DNA of 64,000 nucleotides from Scleromitrula shiraiana (taxonomy: Eukaryota > Ascomycota > Leotiomycetes > Helotiales > Sclerotiniaceae), in NCBI GenBank assembly GCA_028455995.1, contig JABELC010000012.1, positions 1,054,001-1,118,000 of the forward strand. Direction: 5' to 3'. Within the stretch, counting starts at the first letter, position 1. Each line of letters begins with the position of its first letter. The position numbers and the translations under genes were made by a program. This document shows, piece after piece, positions 23,507 to 34,930 of this stretch. The notes under the pieces were generated by a model. That model worked only from the letters and a program-made list of their open reading frames with translations, searched no databases and had not been told where the DNA came from.

Positions 23507-25235
23507 ATGGCAGAGAGTACACTTCAAGTATGTCTATTTTTTTTTTCTTGCCTTCCCCGCCTTCCGTTTTATAGCTATTAACATATTCTTAGGATCGTTT
23601 ACGAGAGCATGCGGAGGCATTTGATGGATTGCTATCACTGATACCGGCGAAATACTATTATGGTGAAGATACCAGTGTATGTGTAAAAATTAGTTTGCCT
23701 CACATTCGGGTGGCATAATGCTGATTTGCCGTGGCTCCCAGGATCAATGGAAGAAGAAAAAGCAAACCAAAGAACAAGCTGCCGCTGCGAGACGAGCAAA
23801 ACTTGACCCAGATTCCGCAAAGACTGCAAAAGATGTTATGGATGAAAGGGCAAAGAAGAGAAAACTAGAGCAAGCCGAAGATGCTGAAGGTTCCGAGGTA
23901 GAGGGTATAGAAAAGGAACTCCCAAAGCAAGGATTAAAACAACAATCAGATAAGCCAGCCAAGAAGCAGAAAACATCAAATGAGGATGGATCAGTAAAAG
24001 ATACACTGAAGAAAAATTCAACACCAAAGAAAATTGTTACATCCGAAGAGGCAGAAGCAAAAACCGCAAAATTAAGTAAGAAGGCGGAACAGAAGAAGGC
24101 AAAAAAAGACAAGAAGGAAGCCAAGGAAAAGGCAACAGCAGAGAAAGCGGCAAGTCAGGCCGTCCAATTGACGCCCGAGGACGTCGTCGCTGATGAAGCA
24201 AATGATCAAGAAGACCCAATTATCCAAATACCAAACAGAAAAGCAGAGAACAAAATCTCTGTCGAAGCAGAAGAAGAAGACCAAGAAGAGCAACAAGATG
24301 ACGAAGTTGTAAATTTTGAGGCCGAAGGTCTCGAAGACGATGCCGACTCTACGCCTTCATCCACTTTCTCTACTCCCAATGATCAAACCGCCAGTACCAA
24401 TACCTCTACTTCCTCAAGCATACCCCCAACTCTTCCCCCAAAGCACATTACTCTCCCCGCCAACCCTGAAATTCTCCGCTCCCGACTAGCAGCAAAGATT
24501 GAAGCTTTACGAGCCGCACGCAAAGCGTCAAACTCCGACGGAACACCAGTGCGCAACCGACAAGAACTGATGGAGCAACGCCGCAAAAAGGAAGAGCAAC
24601 GTCGAGCCCACAAGAAAGAACTCCGACTCAAAGCCAAAGCCGAAGAAGATGCCCGACGAGAAGCCGCCCTCGTATCGGCTAGGAGCAGTCCCGCCAGCAT
24701 GCTCAGTCCCCTGATACGCTCGCCCGAAAACAACTTCGCCTTCGGACGAGTCGCATTTGCAGATGGCCAATCGCTCACTGAGGATCTAAGCGGATTGAAA
24801 GCCCTGCCCAAGAAAAAGGGACCCCAAGATGCAAACAGCGCATTAGCTGCCGCGGCAAAGAAACAGAGTAGACTAGATAGCATGGACGCGGAAAAGCGCG
24901 CAGATATAGAAGAGAAAGAACGCTGGTTAAATGCACGGAAACGAGTCAATGGGGAGAAAGTCCGAGACGATAACTCGCTGCTGAAAAAGACACTTAAGCG
25001 TAAGGAAAAGCAAAAGAAGAAGAGTGAGAAGGAATGGACGGAGAGGACGGAGGGGGTCAAGAAAGCGGGCGCTATGAAGCAGAAGAAGAGGGAGGAGAAT
25101 TTACGGAAGAGGAGAGAGGAGAAGGGGGGGAAGGGGAAGAAGGGGAAAGGGGGGAAGAGTGCGGGTGGTGCGGGGAAGAAAAAGGTTAAGAGTCGGCCGG
25201 GTTTTGAGGGTAGCTTTGGGAGTGGGAAGAAATAG
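23507..25235 (+). CDS. RRP14: Ribosome biogenesis protein Rrp14 / SURF6 family
   Basis: A nucleolar protein acting in pre-rRNA processing and assembly of both ribosomal subunits. Three exons (23507-23527, 23593-23676, 23742-25235) close in phase and give 532 aa. The short first exon encodes MAESTLQ. The Rrp14 N-terminal domain follows (DRLREHAEAFDGLLSLIPAKYYY..DQWKKKKQTKEQAAAARRAKLDP). Residues about 80-260 are Lys/Glu-rich and disordered, typical of nucleolar proteins. The SURF6 domain fills the C-terminal third (ALAAAAKKQSRLDSMDAEKR..ERWLNARKRVNGEKVRDD.. LLKKTLKRKEKQKKKSEKEW). The end is a Lys/Gly-rich tail. The downstream acidic stretch around residues 185-205 is normal for the family. Confidence 0.95.
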
Positions 25236-26294
25236 TTGAGTAAAGTAAAGTAGTGTGGTGGGGGTATCCTTCATACACAGTGTGAAACGAAGCAAGGGTT
25301 AATCTTCGTAGATGAATATACTATAGTATTATTCTATATTGGTATAACCTTTGATGCAACTGTCTGTTACGATGCAAGTGAAGCCAAAATCCAGGTTGAT
25401 GTAAATGCATCGGATTGGATTGGATTGGATCAGATCAGATCAGAATATGATAAAGACACCCCTTTTCATTTACCTTTCTCTCACACTATATCATCCATCC
25501 ATCCATCCATCCATCCATCCATCCATCCATCCATCCATTAAAACCACATAAAATCCCACACACAATCAAAGTAAATTTTCTCATCAACGACACGGCTAGA
25601 AAGTTAGGTACGTACTATGTAGGCGAAACAAATAAAAAAAGAAAGAAGAGAAAAAAAATCTGATTCTGTCTGTCTGTCTGTGTCATTTTATCTCGTTTTC
25701 ATACATGCATGCATACATGTATGCCCGAACCCAAAATAAACATTTCTTCTTCCATCCCTCCCATGCGTTCCTCTTTCTTTTCTTTTCTTTCCTTCCTTCC
25801 TGTAGTTTATTCCATGTTTCTCTTTCTGACTTACCTACCTACCTACCTACCTACCTGCTTGCCTACTTGAAATATCGATCAATCCAATCCGCCTGCCCAT
25901 CCACCCATCCATCCATCCATCCATCTATGTTTTCTTTCCCCTTTCCTTCCTTCCGTTCCTTTCCTTTCCTATCCTATCCCTGCTGTAGAAAAAAATGGAA
26001 ATGTAAGTTTTCCCCCAAGCTGCTTTGGTTTGGTTTGGTTTGGTTTGGTGTCAAAAGAACGATGTACTGGTAGCATAGCATAGCATAGCATAGCAAAAAT
26101 AAAAAGAGAACATTTTTTCATTATTCAGATATGGGATTTTCTCCACTGAGTTTATTGATTTGTTGATTGGTATGTGAGAAAGAGCTCAGCTATTTCGTAT
26201 GATATAATATGATTGATAGATATGATGTGACAATGTAAAAGGGTGCAGTGCGTTTGCGTTGCGAATGTAAAGTAAAGTGAAGAAGGGATGGGGA
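25236..26294. other. Intergenic with several microsatellites (convergent 3' ends)
   Basis: The spacer between the 3' ends of RRP14 and VPS74. It holds (CATC)n at about 25491-25538, (CTAC)n at about 25831-25856, (CCAT)n near 25903-25924, (TTGGT)n near 26025-26049 and (AGCAT)n near 26072-26094. No gene seen. Confidence 0.6.
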
Positions 26295-27551
26295 TTATAG
26301 CAACGAGTCCAAACGAGTAAAAACACTTAAACATGCTGCTACGACTTCGAGCTGTAGTTCTTTATCTTTCCCGTTGTTTACCTCCTGTATTTCTATGTAT
26401 TAGTATATGCAGGTTTTGGAACTTTGAGGGGGCAGAGGAATCGGAAAGTATACATACATCTGTGATGACCTGTCCCAAGTTCGCACCAATACCTCCTGAA
26501 CCTCCTGCCCTCTTTCCAAATGGCCATTGACTGTATTCAGCCAACAATTCATCCACCTGTGCGAATGCGCGTTCTCTAGATTCGTGACCTAGTGAAGCAA
26601 GTGCATTCTCTAAGACATTGGCTGCGTATGCAGCACATACCATTGCAATTGTTCTGACGTATCTGAATTCGAGGTTTTCGGGGAGGAACTGACTTCCTGG
26701 AAGGACGACTGTTCGTTGTGTAAGGACATTTCGAACTCTTCTTCTGATCTCCTCCTTTGCTCCTCCATCTGCCACAGGATGTGTCGCCATATCAAATAGA
26801 AGGAAATTTCGTTTTTCTGTCCTTAGAATTCCCTTGTCGACCAATCCCTTAGCTAATCGCTCTCGAACTTGTTTTAATTGGTACCCGATTTTCATAAGAT
26901 TCCATGTCTCGCCTGGTGAAAATGTGTTAATCCTGCTTCAACAGATGGCATAGCATTCATAAGTTCCTTACCACTCATCAAATCAATCCATGAACTGACG
27001 CTCATCTTCTCACTTGATTTCATCATCTTTAGTGCCTCATCCAAAAGTACCTCTCCAGTCAAAGTGTCATCGATAACCTCAATTACTCGGTCTGCCAAAG
27101 GAAATCGCCGCCTCGAGGAATCCTTTTGCATACTCACACGCCCTCTAAATGCCAACTCAATAACAATACATCCTCGAAGCGCATACGAAATATTATCATT
27201 CCAAAATGAGAGGTATCCCTACAAGTCAGTATTAGTACCAATAATATCACCGCCAAATACCACCTGTCCACATGAAGCCACCTAACCTACCTGTTTGTCC
27301 TTTAAGCCTAGCAGCAAAACCTCCTCCATCAACGTCAACTTGGGTTGTTTACTCCGTTCGGCACTTTCGCTTATATCTCGAGGATCGAACGCGATTTTGT
27401 GTCCATTTTCGCCGCTCTCGTATGAAGTTTCTGGTCCGTTGGTATCGCGCGAGTTGTTGCCAGCTTTTGGCGCAGGTGAGGCCACACGACTTGATTCCCC
27501 ATTTTCTGTATCTCCACCTCCACCCCTCCTTCGTGTGAGTCCAGAAGACAT
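26295..27551 (-). CDS. VPS74: Golgi phosphoprotein 3 homologue Vps74 (GPP34 domain)
   Basis: A PI4P-binding Golgi adaptor that retains glycosyltransferases by linking their cytosolic tails to COPI. Four exons (27291-27551, 26972-27218, 26458-26912, 26295-26384) close in phase to give 350 aa. A Gly/Ser-rich N-terminal tail begins with basic MSSGLTRRRGGGG, as in yeast and human homologues. The GPP34 domain starts at KLTLMEEVLLLGLKDKQGYLSFWND and includes ALRGCIVIELAFRGRV, SGETWNLMKIGYQLKQVRERL, EKRNFLLFDMATHP and the closing helix AACLSVFTRLDSLL. The final exon (EVNNGKDKELQLEVVAAC..) is reached only after splicing at GTATGT (26452-26457). Identification is firm. Confidence 0.96.
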
Positions 27552-28203
27552 TGAATTATGGTTTTGTTATTCCGCTTCGTATGTTTATTTGATGTGGTCG
27601 GATAGATATAAGAAATTAAGCCAAGGGGTGTATTTTGTAGTCTCCTTCGAAGTGAGACAGCGGCGTTACCGCTCACAAAAGCAATTCCACCAATTCGTGA
27701 TATTCTTCTTCTTTAACTTATTTACTGATCTCAAATATTCAAATTTCCTAATTCGGCTTTTTTCAGATTGATGAATCTAAAAGTGGGCGGGGCAAGTAGT
27801 GGTTGAAGATTGTAAGATTCGAATTGTTCGTAGAGCTTTGGAGTGCGCGAAACGAACAGGGATAGCCTGATAAAACTACGCTAAAATTTATAGAGGATTT
27901 CTTTGAACTGGGGAAATTATAAGGCAATATAGTTAGGCTTGGTATACATTTTGCTTGATCAACGTTCAACATCAATGGCTTCGGATCTGATATACCTCCA
28001 GCATTTCGAGTAAAACAAAAGGAACAGGTAGGACTTGGAGATGGAGTAAGATGGTCTAATCATTTTTACAAGCATAAAGAATCAAATCGCTTCTATCAGC
28101 GCATCGAAACTGTACATATCTCCCGCCCTTGAACTACCACTTGTTGACCATAAATACTCCCACAGTCCGTCACCCAACCCCCAATGTTATATAATTGCAA
28201 CGT
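27552..28203. other. Spacer upstream of VPS74 and downstream of ACP
   Basis: No gene seen. It should contain the VPS74 promoter at its left end and the ACP 3' UTR at its right end. Confidence 0.4.
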
Positions 28204-28893
28204 TCAGTGAGCTAGTAAATCTGTTAGCATGTTATCTCTAATATATGGGACGAAAGGTAAACTTACCATCAGGTTGAGCGATAATGTAATCAACGGCTTG
28301 GTCGACTATAAAATTTATTAATTGATGGTTCATATTTTCTGTATTTCCTATAACACATACCACTGAGAATAGCATCCGCATCCTTATCTGGGATCTCAAT
28401 ACTGAATTCCTATAGTTGCATCAGTATTGGGTCTAGCAATATAATGATTGCAAACAAACCTCCTCAATAGCCATAACAACTTCTACGGTATCTAAACTGT
28501 CCAACCCAAGATCAATCGAGAAGTGCGAGGTAGGTGTGATCTATCCATCATTAACCAAGAGATTCTAGACCTTAGCTCCATGCTGAAATCATACCTTCGA
28601 TGGGTCGGAAACCTATAGTGCGAGATATTAGCATAAAGTCCACCAGGATGACAATTGGGACAACGTACTTTGTCAAAGTGCTTCAGTAAGTCTACTATTC
28701 TGCCCTCGACTTCTGACTTTTGTAAACCGGTAGCAGCAGAGTAGCATCTTACACCATGGAAGACTGATGGAGCGGCGAATTGAGATTTTGTGACGAAAGA
28801 ACTTTGGGCAATGGGACGAGCGATTGCTGCAGGTCTTTGGGCAGCTTTGGTAGCAGCGCTGCGTGCTGATCTGAGAAGGGCGGTTCTGAACAT
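28204..28893 (-). CDS. ACP1: Mitochondrial acyl carrier protein (complex I subunit NDUFAB1 type)
   Basis: Carries acyl chains for mitochondrial type II fatty acid synthesis (lipoate precursor) and, in filamentous fungi, is also a complex I subunit and LYR-protein partner. Six exons (28669-28893, 28595-28612, 28460-28540, 28361-28409, 28267-28305, 28204-28220) give 142 aa. Residues 1 to about 50 are an Arg/Ala/Ser-rich mitochondrial presequence (MFRTALLRSARSAATKAAQRP). The ACP fold follows, with the phosphopantetheine attachment motif DLGLDSLDTVEVVMAIEEEF containing the DSL serine. Exon 2 is only 18 nt (VSDPSK). The C-terminus is AQPDDLLAH. Head to head with the complex I 23-kDa gene. Confidence 0.95.
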
Positions 28894-29313
28894 TTTGATA
28901 TGTGGAGAGATCTGGAGGAGAGGTCTATGGTTGATGCGATTGTATATGACTTTTAACGATGGGGAAGCTTTCCTAGAAGTATTAACTTTAGCGTATTTTG
29001 ATAACCCGCATGCACGTGATCCCACTTATATCGACGGTTGATATTTGGAAGGAGTTATTTGAAGCAAAGAATTTAACTAACCCTTTTATTATTTGATTAT
29101 GTTGTAATAGATATTCCTCTAGTACTGACGTGATCTGCTTGAAATTCCTGAGAATACAAAGAAAGTGGTGGCGGCATAAAATAAAGCTTCCACATCTCAA
29201 CCAATCAGAGAAAGCCTTTTCATCATCTCGAATCTCGAGAGTAACTAAAGTTCCGACAATCCTCAAAACTACTACATATCTCCAACAATACCTGCCACGA
29301 GCAACCCCACACA
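28894..29313. promoter_or_regulatory. Shared divergent promoter of two complex I genes
   Basis: 420 bp separate the ATG codons of mitochondrial ACP (-) and the NDUFS8-type subunit (+). No other gene fits in between. It carries a CCAAT box (listed separately). Co-regulation is inferred from the arrangement; no transcript data are available. Confidence 0.55.
29201..29208 (+). promoter_or_regulatory. CCAAT box (CCAATCAG), candidate HAP-complex site
   Basis: CCAATCAG lies 113 bp upstream of the NDUFS8-type ATG and about 310 bp from the ACP ATG. The CCAAT-binding HAP complex is a known activator of respiratory genes in fungi. A pentamer match alone is weak evidence. Confidence 0.4.
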
Positions 29314-30213
29314 ATGGCAACGACCAAGCCTCTGACTATGCTCGTGGCGCGCAGTCGTCCTGCATCTACTTTCACAACGTCAACAATTCGTACATTCACA
29401 CCCATCGCCCCTCGAGCGAACTTCTCAACTTCTCAATTTCGCAGCGCCACCCCATCTGGACCTCCTCCATCGGGTTTCCGTCTGCCAAAACCAGTAAGAT
29501 GGGATCAGAGTAAGGAGAGCACGTTAGATAAGGCCGGAAAATACTTTCTTCTGACGGAAATGGCGAGGGGGATGTACGTGGTCTTGGAACAATTCTTCAG
29601 ACCTCCGTAAGTTCTGCCATTGAACGTACACTCAATGATTACACATACTAATTCGACTGTAGATATACAATTTACTATCCATTTGAGAAGGTCGGTAGTG
29701 CAGAAATCTTGAGGTGGTAGTTAATACTTATATTGTGTAGGGACCAATTTCTCCACGTTTCAGAGGAGAACACGCTCTACGAAGATATCCTTCAGGTGAA
29801 GAAAGGTGCATTGCTTGCAAACTTTGTGAAGCTGTACGTATTGTTGCTCTCTTATTGTTAACGACATCTAACATAATCTAGATATGTCCCGCCCAGGCTA
29901 TTACAATCGAAGCGGAGGAGCGTGAAGATGGTAGCCGCAGAACAACTCGTTACGATATCGATATGACAAAATGCATCTACTGTGGTTTCTGCCAGGAAAG
30001 TTGTCCAGTTGATGCTATTGTGGAATCACCAAACGCCGAATATGCCACCGAGACGAGAGAGGAATTATTATATAACAAGGAAAAGGTAGGACAAGATCAT
30101 CTTGAAGATATATATGGAAACATTTACTGATCAGTTTATAGTTATTGGCTAATGGAGACAAATGGGAGCCGGAATTGGCAGCAGCAGCACGAGCTGATGC
30201 GCCATATAGATAA
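29314..30213 (+). CDS. NDUFS8: NADH:ubiquinone oxidoreductase 23-kDa iron-sulfur subunit (TYKY)
   Basis: A peripheral-arm complex I subunit carrying clusters N6a and N6b that pass electrons toward N2. Five exons (29314-29606, 29663-29690, 29741-29833, 29882-30085, 30142-30213) give 229 aa. The start MATTKPLTMLVARSRP opens an Arg/Ser/Thr-rich mitochondrial presequence. The core contains [32 protein letters not shown] and two complete ferredoxin motifs, CIACKLCEAICP and CIYCGFCQESCP, each C-X2-C-X2-C-X3-C-P. The C-terminus LLANGDKWEPELAAA..DAPYR is characteristic of the family. The second exon is only 28 nt. Confidence 0.97.
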
Positions 30214-30885
30214 AATTACGTTTATTTTTGAGGGGGGGGGTGGACTTGTACATATCACAGATGATTCTTTCAAAATTCAAGCGTTGCAAATGGAAGGCTT
30301 CGTCTTTTGTGAATACTTAGAACCTTTGTATCATAATTTGCTAGTGCAAAATATGTTCCCGATGCATACATAGTCTTATTGAACACCGGCAAGACCCTCA
30401 CCAATAGCAATACCCAACATGCTTGTGGATTCTTCCATGACTATTGAGAATTAGATATCGAAGGATATCCACTTCCGCTCAAGATGGTCCAATGCACACA
30501 TAAACTTTGAGATCTATCAACGATTACCTTTGATCTGGTACCATTATAGACACTCGTACATTGTCATGTGTGTGTTATCGAAACATATAGTACTGTCTCA
30601 AAGTTAGCATATAATAATTGCTGGCAGACTGAACATTCCCGTAGTATGAGAACATGTGAAAGCTAGGATCAATAAAACGAGATCTTGTATGGATTCTGGT
30701 ATTGTAGGCATCCAGGGATATTGTTATCATCTTACTTTCTTCACATAACACATAGCATTCCGACGCTTGCTTGCTTGCTTGCGGGCATAAAGCATTGTAG
30801 TCAGGTATACATGGAAATATATTAGGTATTTCTGTCATATAACAATTCCTAATCTAAAATCTCTAAACCACCCCTCCAAAAACAT
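30214..30885. other. Intergenic between convergent genes
   Basis: 3' flanks of the NDUFS8-type gene and the ferric reductase gene. A G8 run lies at about 30231-30239. No gene seen. Confidence 0.4.
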
Positions 30886-32891
30886 CTACCACCCAAAACT
30901 CTCATCATGCCACCAAACATATCTTCCCTTATCAACCCATTTCCCAACATGCTCCCTCAACTCTGTCGCCATTCCATCAGGTCCACATACCAATACCGCA
31001 ACTCTCTCTTCCAATCCCTGTGCAAAGGTTTCATCTACTAGTTTGCCCAGATTTGGGCGTGAATATGTCCTCTTTGATGTAACACGCGATTGTAAATCAT
31101 GCATCTCTACACTTCCTGGTTCGGATTGTTCTCCGTCTTCATGAGAGCTAGTGGGACTTGTGATGAAAATCTCGATGCCATCTTCGTCGATTTCTGTTTT
31201 GATGTCTTCATTGGCCGTTCCATCTTCTTCTTCTTCTTCCTCTTCTTCGGTGGAGACCTGATTGGATTTACTAAATGCCCATGATGCTTCCGCTGCATCT
31301 CTCATGCACCAAATCATTCTTGTACTGCTTCGTCTTCCTTCATTTTCCATTTCTTCTTTGATGGCTCGGTAGATGGGTAGGATGAATGTGGCGCCTACTC
31401 CGCCTGCTACAAGTAATACCCTGTCGAATCGTTCTGCTAAATTGGGAAATTTGCGGGATGTGCCATATGGACCGTCTATGTTGATAGGGGGTTGCGCTTT
31501 ATTGAGGTGAGAGAGTGCAGAGAGGGCGGATGTGGTAGGGCCATTGTGGGTGCGTAGAGTAAGAGTGATATGTGGTGATGGGGAGGCAGAGACAGAGGAG
31601 ACGGTGAAGGGGTTGAACAAGAGTTCGTGCAGGTGAGGAGAGACTTTCGAGGTGGTTGGGACGGAGCTTGGAGGAATAGAGAGGTAAATATGCTGGCCTG
31701 GGGCGGCTTTGAAACTTGCGAGTTTAGATTCCGGAATAGGGAGTGTTAATTTAACAAGGGAAGTTTCCGGAATAGCCGATATGGTAGTGAATGCCGTAAA
31801 GGTGGTAAGTCTTCGTATACCAATATCGATTATGAAGAGAGTGATGGCTTCGATTAGGTAGATACGGAGATGAGGAGAGTGGAAAAATAGAAGTGGGATT
31901 ATGGAGATGGAGATGAGTAGATGAGATATGAAGAATACACGGTATGACCAGCGGCGAACGGCCGTGGAGCTTGTAATTATAAGGAGGTTTAGTAGCTGGA
32001 AGGAAATAATGCCAAAGATTACGACAGGTGCTGTAAGTCGCTTGGAGAGTACGCCGGCTTGAATGAATAAGTTGAGATACCAGCTTGCATGACAAAGAAG
32101 GAGGGTCCATATAACTCGGCCAGATATGCGGTGCCATGTATTGAGTTGCTCGTGTGAGGATCCAAATAGTATGGCTAGAGGAGAATGCAAGGACTTCATA
32201 GATAAAGCATAGTGAATTGGGAATTGTGATGCTGCTATAACTCCGAAACGTTTTGTTATATGCAGGTAATCTAGGTACTATTAGTTGGGTTTCTTAGATT
32301 TGAAGACATATCAATTGCTGAAATCAATATAGCGATTGTCATTGTAAAGGAACTTTAATATTACTGAGGTGAGATCAACTTGATGTTTGACTCCAATTGA
32401 GACAAGAAATTATTCTCCCAATTTGAAATTCCATTTGGCACTTTGAACCAGGGCAATTTCACCTATGTTCAAATAATAGTAAATGGAGTGCAAAACCCTA
32501 AGAAAGTTAACATACCATCACCAGTCCTATGCACACACAAAAACCCCAACCAACAACCCCACAACCCCGCCGCAAACCAATGACCCCTCTCACCCCAACC
32601 TCTTCTCACCTCCCCCTGCAACCACCAAGTCAAACTCCTCCATCTTCGTCCCCACACCGCCTTTGACGTCGTCCTTCTTTTCTGCGGCGTGTGAGAACTA
32701 GGCACGACCTCGTAATCCACTCTGGATCGTTGACGTTCTGAATAAACCCATGTTGCTAATCTATACAAATTGTAGATTACAATTGGGATGAGAGCGGAAA
32801 GTTGTGCATAGATTCCGTAGCGGTCAAGAATAAGACGCCGTTCCAGGGTTTGCTCTGCATTCAGAAAATAAATGCGATAGGGCCAGGACAT
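30886..32891 (-). CDS. Ferric/cupric reductase, FRE family (transmembrane, FAD/NADPH)
   Basis: A plasma-membrane or vacuolar metalloreductase passing electrons from NADPH through FAD and two haems to Fe(III) or Cu(II). Two exons, 32516-32891 and 30886-32270, give 586 aa. They join as HRTGD|DYLHITKRFGV, which matches the family. Two H-X13-H pairs for bis-haem ligation are visible: WHRISGRVIWTLLLCH and SHLLISISIIPLLFFH. The FAD-loop motif reads FNPFTV where HPFT is usual. NADPH binding is indicated by GGVGATF and the late VCGPDGM. An acidic insert (eight consecutive Glu followed by Asp-rich text) separates the nucleotide-binding halves. The 245-nt intron is long for this window, so an additional small exon cannot be excluded. 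Confidence 0.9.
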
Positions 32892-33416
32892 GACTGTGGT
32901 GAAAGATTGAGATAATCGTGATATCTTAATAGAGATTCGCAGGAAAGCCTAGACCTCACTCGAGATCTGACCACCCAATTGTGGTTTTAGTATGAACAAA
33001 TACACTCTTTACTTCAAGACCAGAACAATGAGGAGATATATCGTCCTTGAATACAATTTCTAGCCCCGCAAATAGAGTTGATAACAGCTTTACGTTCCAG
33101 GCTGTCCTCGCGCGTGGGCGATATCCATGAATGGTGTAATTGGTAAGCAAAGCCTATTGAGTGGATGGAAAATCTGCGTAGTAAGCTTAATCTACATAAG
33201 GATTAGCGCAGTATCTTGCGCGGGCGCGGGCGATAATGCATTATCTTCACCCCCCCCTGCAGAACCCACGGACTCGGAGACGTCAGTATGCGGAAAATTA
33301 ATCTGCCACAATTACCATCGGTTTTGTTGAACATGTTCTGATACAGTATCGTTATTTTGACGTCTGCCAGAAGGTGTTGAAAAAAGACGACGATATTACA
33401 TATTATCACCAATGCG
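32892..33416. other. Divergent spacer, ferric reductase (-) and LETM1-like gene (+)
   Basis: 525 bp between start codons. One AGATAA (32910-32915) could match the core of fungal iron-responsive GATA sites (HGATAR), but a six-base match is expected by chance and is not called as a site. No gene seen. Confidence 0.4.
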
Positions 33417-34489
33417 ATGACCACAATTACAATGCGCACATTGCGCACCTCTCCTTTTCTATACCAATCAACTTTTAAATCTCAATTTCATCCCTCTTTC
33501 TTCCTTATATCCGCATCCACATCCTCATCCTCTTCCCTCTCATCTCAACGATACCAATCCACAACCACCACCCTATCATCCACCACATCCAAAGTCAACG
33601 GCCCAATATCCACTCTCCCCGCCCCTCTCGATCTCCCCATCCGCGAACCAAACCAACCCTTCTTCTTCAAATACGCATTCACACTCGGAAAAGCCTACGC
33701 CAATTTCTACAAAACCGGCGTCAAAAACATCTACTACAATTTCCTCGCCGCCCGTCCCCTCCAAGAAACCATCGACACCAAACACAAATCCTCCATCTCA
33801 TCCGCCGTGAAATCCGGCGATCTCAACCGCTCCGATTTTCAACTCCTGGTTCGAAACTGGCACGATGTGAAACGCGTCCCTATCTTCGCTTTGGTGTTTC
33901 TCATATGTGGGGAATTTACGCCGTTGGTGGTTGTGGCGTTGAGCAGTGTTGTGCCTTGGACTTGTCGGATTCCGAAACAGATTGAGGCGGATCGGTTGAA
34001 GATGGAGAAGAGGAGGGCGATTTCGTTTAGGAATTTGACGGTTAAACCTCCTGGGAAGGGGGTGGGTGTTGAGGGTTTGGAGAGGATGCAGTTATTGCAT
34101 ATTAGTTGGAGCTTGGGGTTGAGTAGTAGTGCATGGGATTGGTTAGGTGGAAAACTCCCAGGATTACCGACCGGGATTTTGAGGAAGAAGGTGGCGAGGA
34201 GAGTGGAATATTTGGAATTGGATGGTGGGTTGATTAAGACGGAAGGTGGAGTTACGGGAATGGTAGAGGAAGAATTGAAAATAGCGTGTGTGGAGAGAGG
34301 AATCGATATTACGGGGAAAGAGGTTCCTGCATTGAAGACGGCTTTGAATGCATGGTTGAGGTCTACGGAAAAGGTTGGGAGGGAAACATTACTTCTAACT
34401 AGGTGAGTACTTGTGCCAAAATGTGCGTATGAGTTACTATCTAACGAAACAACAGACCTTCCGTTTGGCCGGAAAAGCCAAAGGCATGA
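33417..34489 (+). CDS. LETM1-like mitochondrial inner membrane protein (339 aa)
   Basis: Two exons, 33417-34402 and 34456-34489, join as AG|A (Arg) and end in PSVWPEKPKA. The first 50 residues are Ser/Thr/Arg-rich and lack acids, as in a mitochondrial presequence. One transmembrane region follows the LETM1 signature (RNWHDVKRVPIFALVFLICGEFTPLVVVALSSVVPWTCRIPKQ). A ribosome-binding-like helical domain comes next, with a SAP-like end (EEELKIACVERGIDITGKEVPALKTALNAWL). It is shorter than Mdm38/LETM1 proper, more like LETMD1-type proteins. The family acts in mitochondrial K+/H+ homeostasis and in inner-membrane association of mitoribosomes; the exact role here is inferred. An ATG at 33412 is followed at once by a stop, so 33417 is used. 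Confidence 0.88.
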
Positions 34490-34930
34490 AAACACACATC
34501 TAACTTTCTGTAATATACACCGTCGTGCGACTTACACCACTTTAAGATGACCATCTCCTCTGTGTAGTATATGTACAAAACTAGACATCAGCGAACACGC
34601 TCCTCACTAGACATATATACATGGAACATAGAATTAGAGATATAAACAACAATGCTGAAATATTATTGATTGTATTAAAATATTTTAAAATGATGGCAGT
34701 GGATTCTGTCTATTTACATGTATCCATGATAAAGCTCACTCTTATTCGCCAATCCTTTCTGGCTACCATGTTCCTATCAAGACGCATGCGGCATGATGAA
34801 CCATTCAGAGCATCGAATGTACTATGCCAAAAAGTTATGCTGTCTGAGCATAAATGTTTCATTGGCATCATAAAGTCACCACTATGATGGGATTCTATTT
34901 CCACCAGACTATGTATAATTCGTCTGTTTT
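34490..34930. other. Intergenic between convergent genes
   Basis: 3' flanks of the LETM1-like and NAB3-like genes; no gene seen. Confidence 0.4.

Noticed and set aside
24383..25060. 225-aa minus-strand frame opposite RRP14
   Set aside because: Antisense shadow of a Lys/Glu/Ala-rich coding exon; Ser/Phe/Arg-rich with no start support.
30152..30373. Separate 73-aa gene at the end of the NDUFS8-type locus
   Set aside because: It overlaps the last exon of that gene in another frame and extends into a G-run and AT-rich 3' flank.
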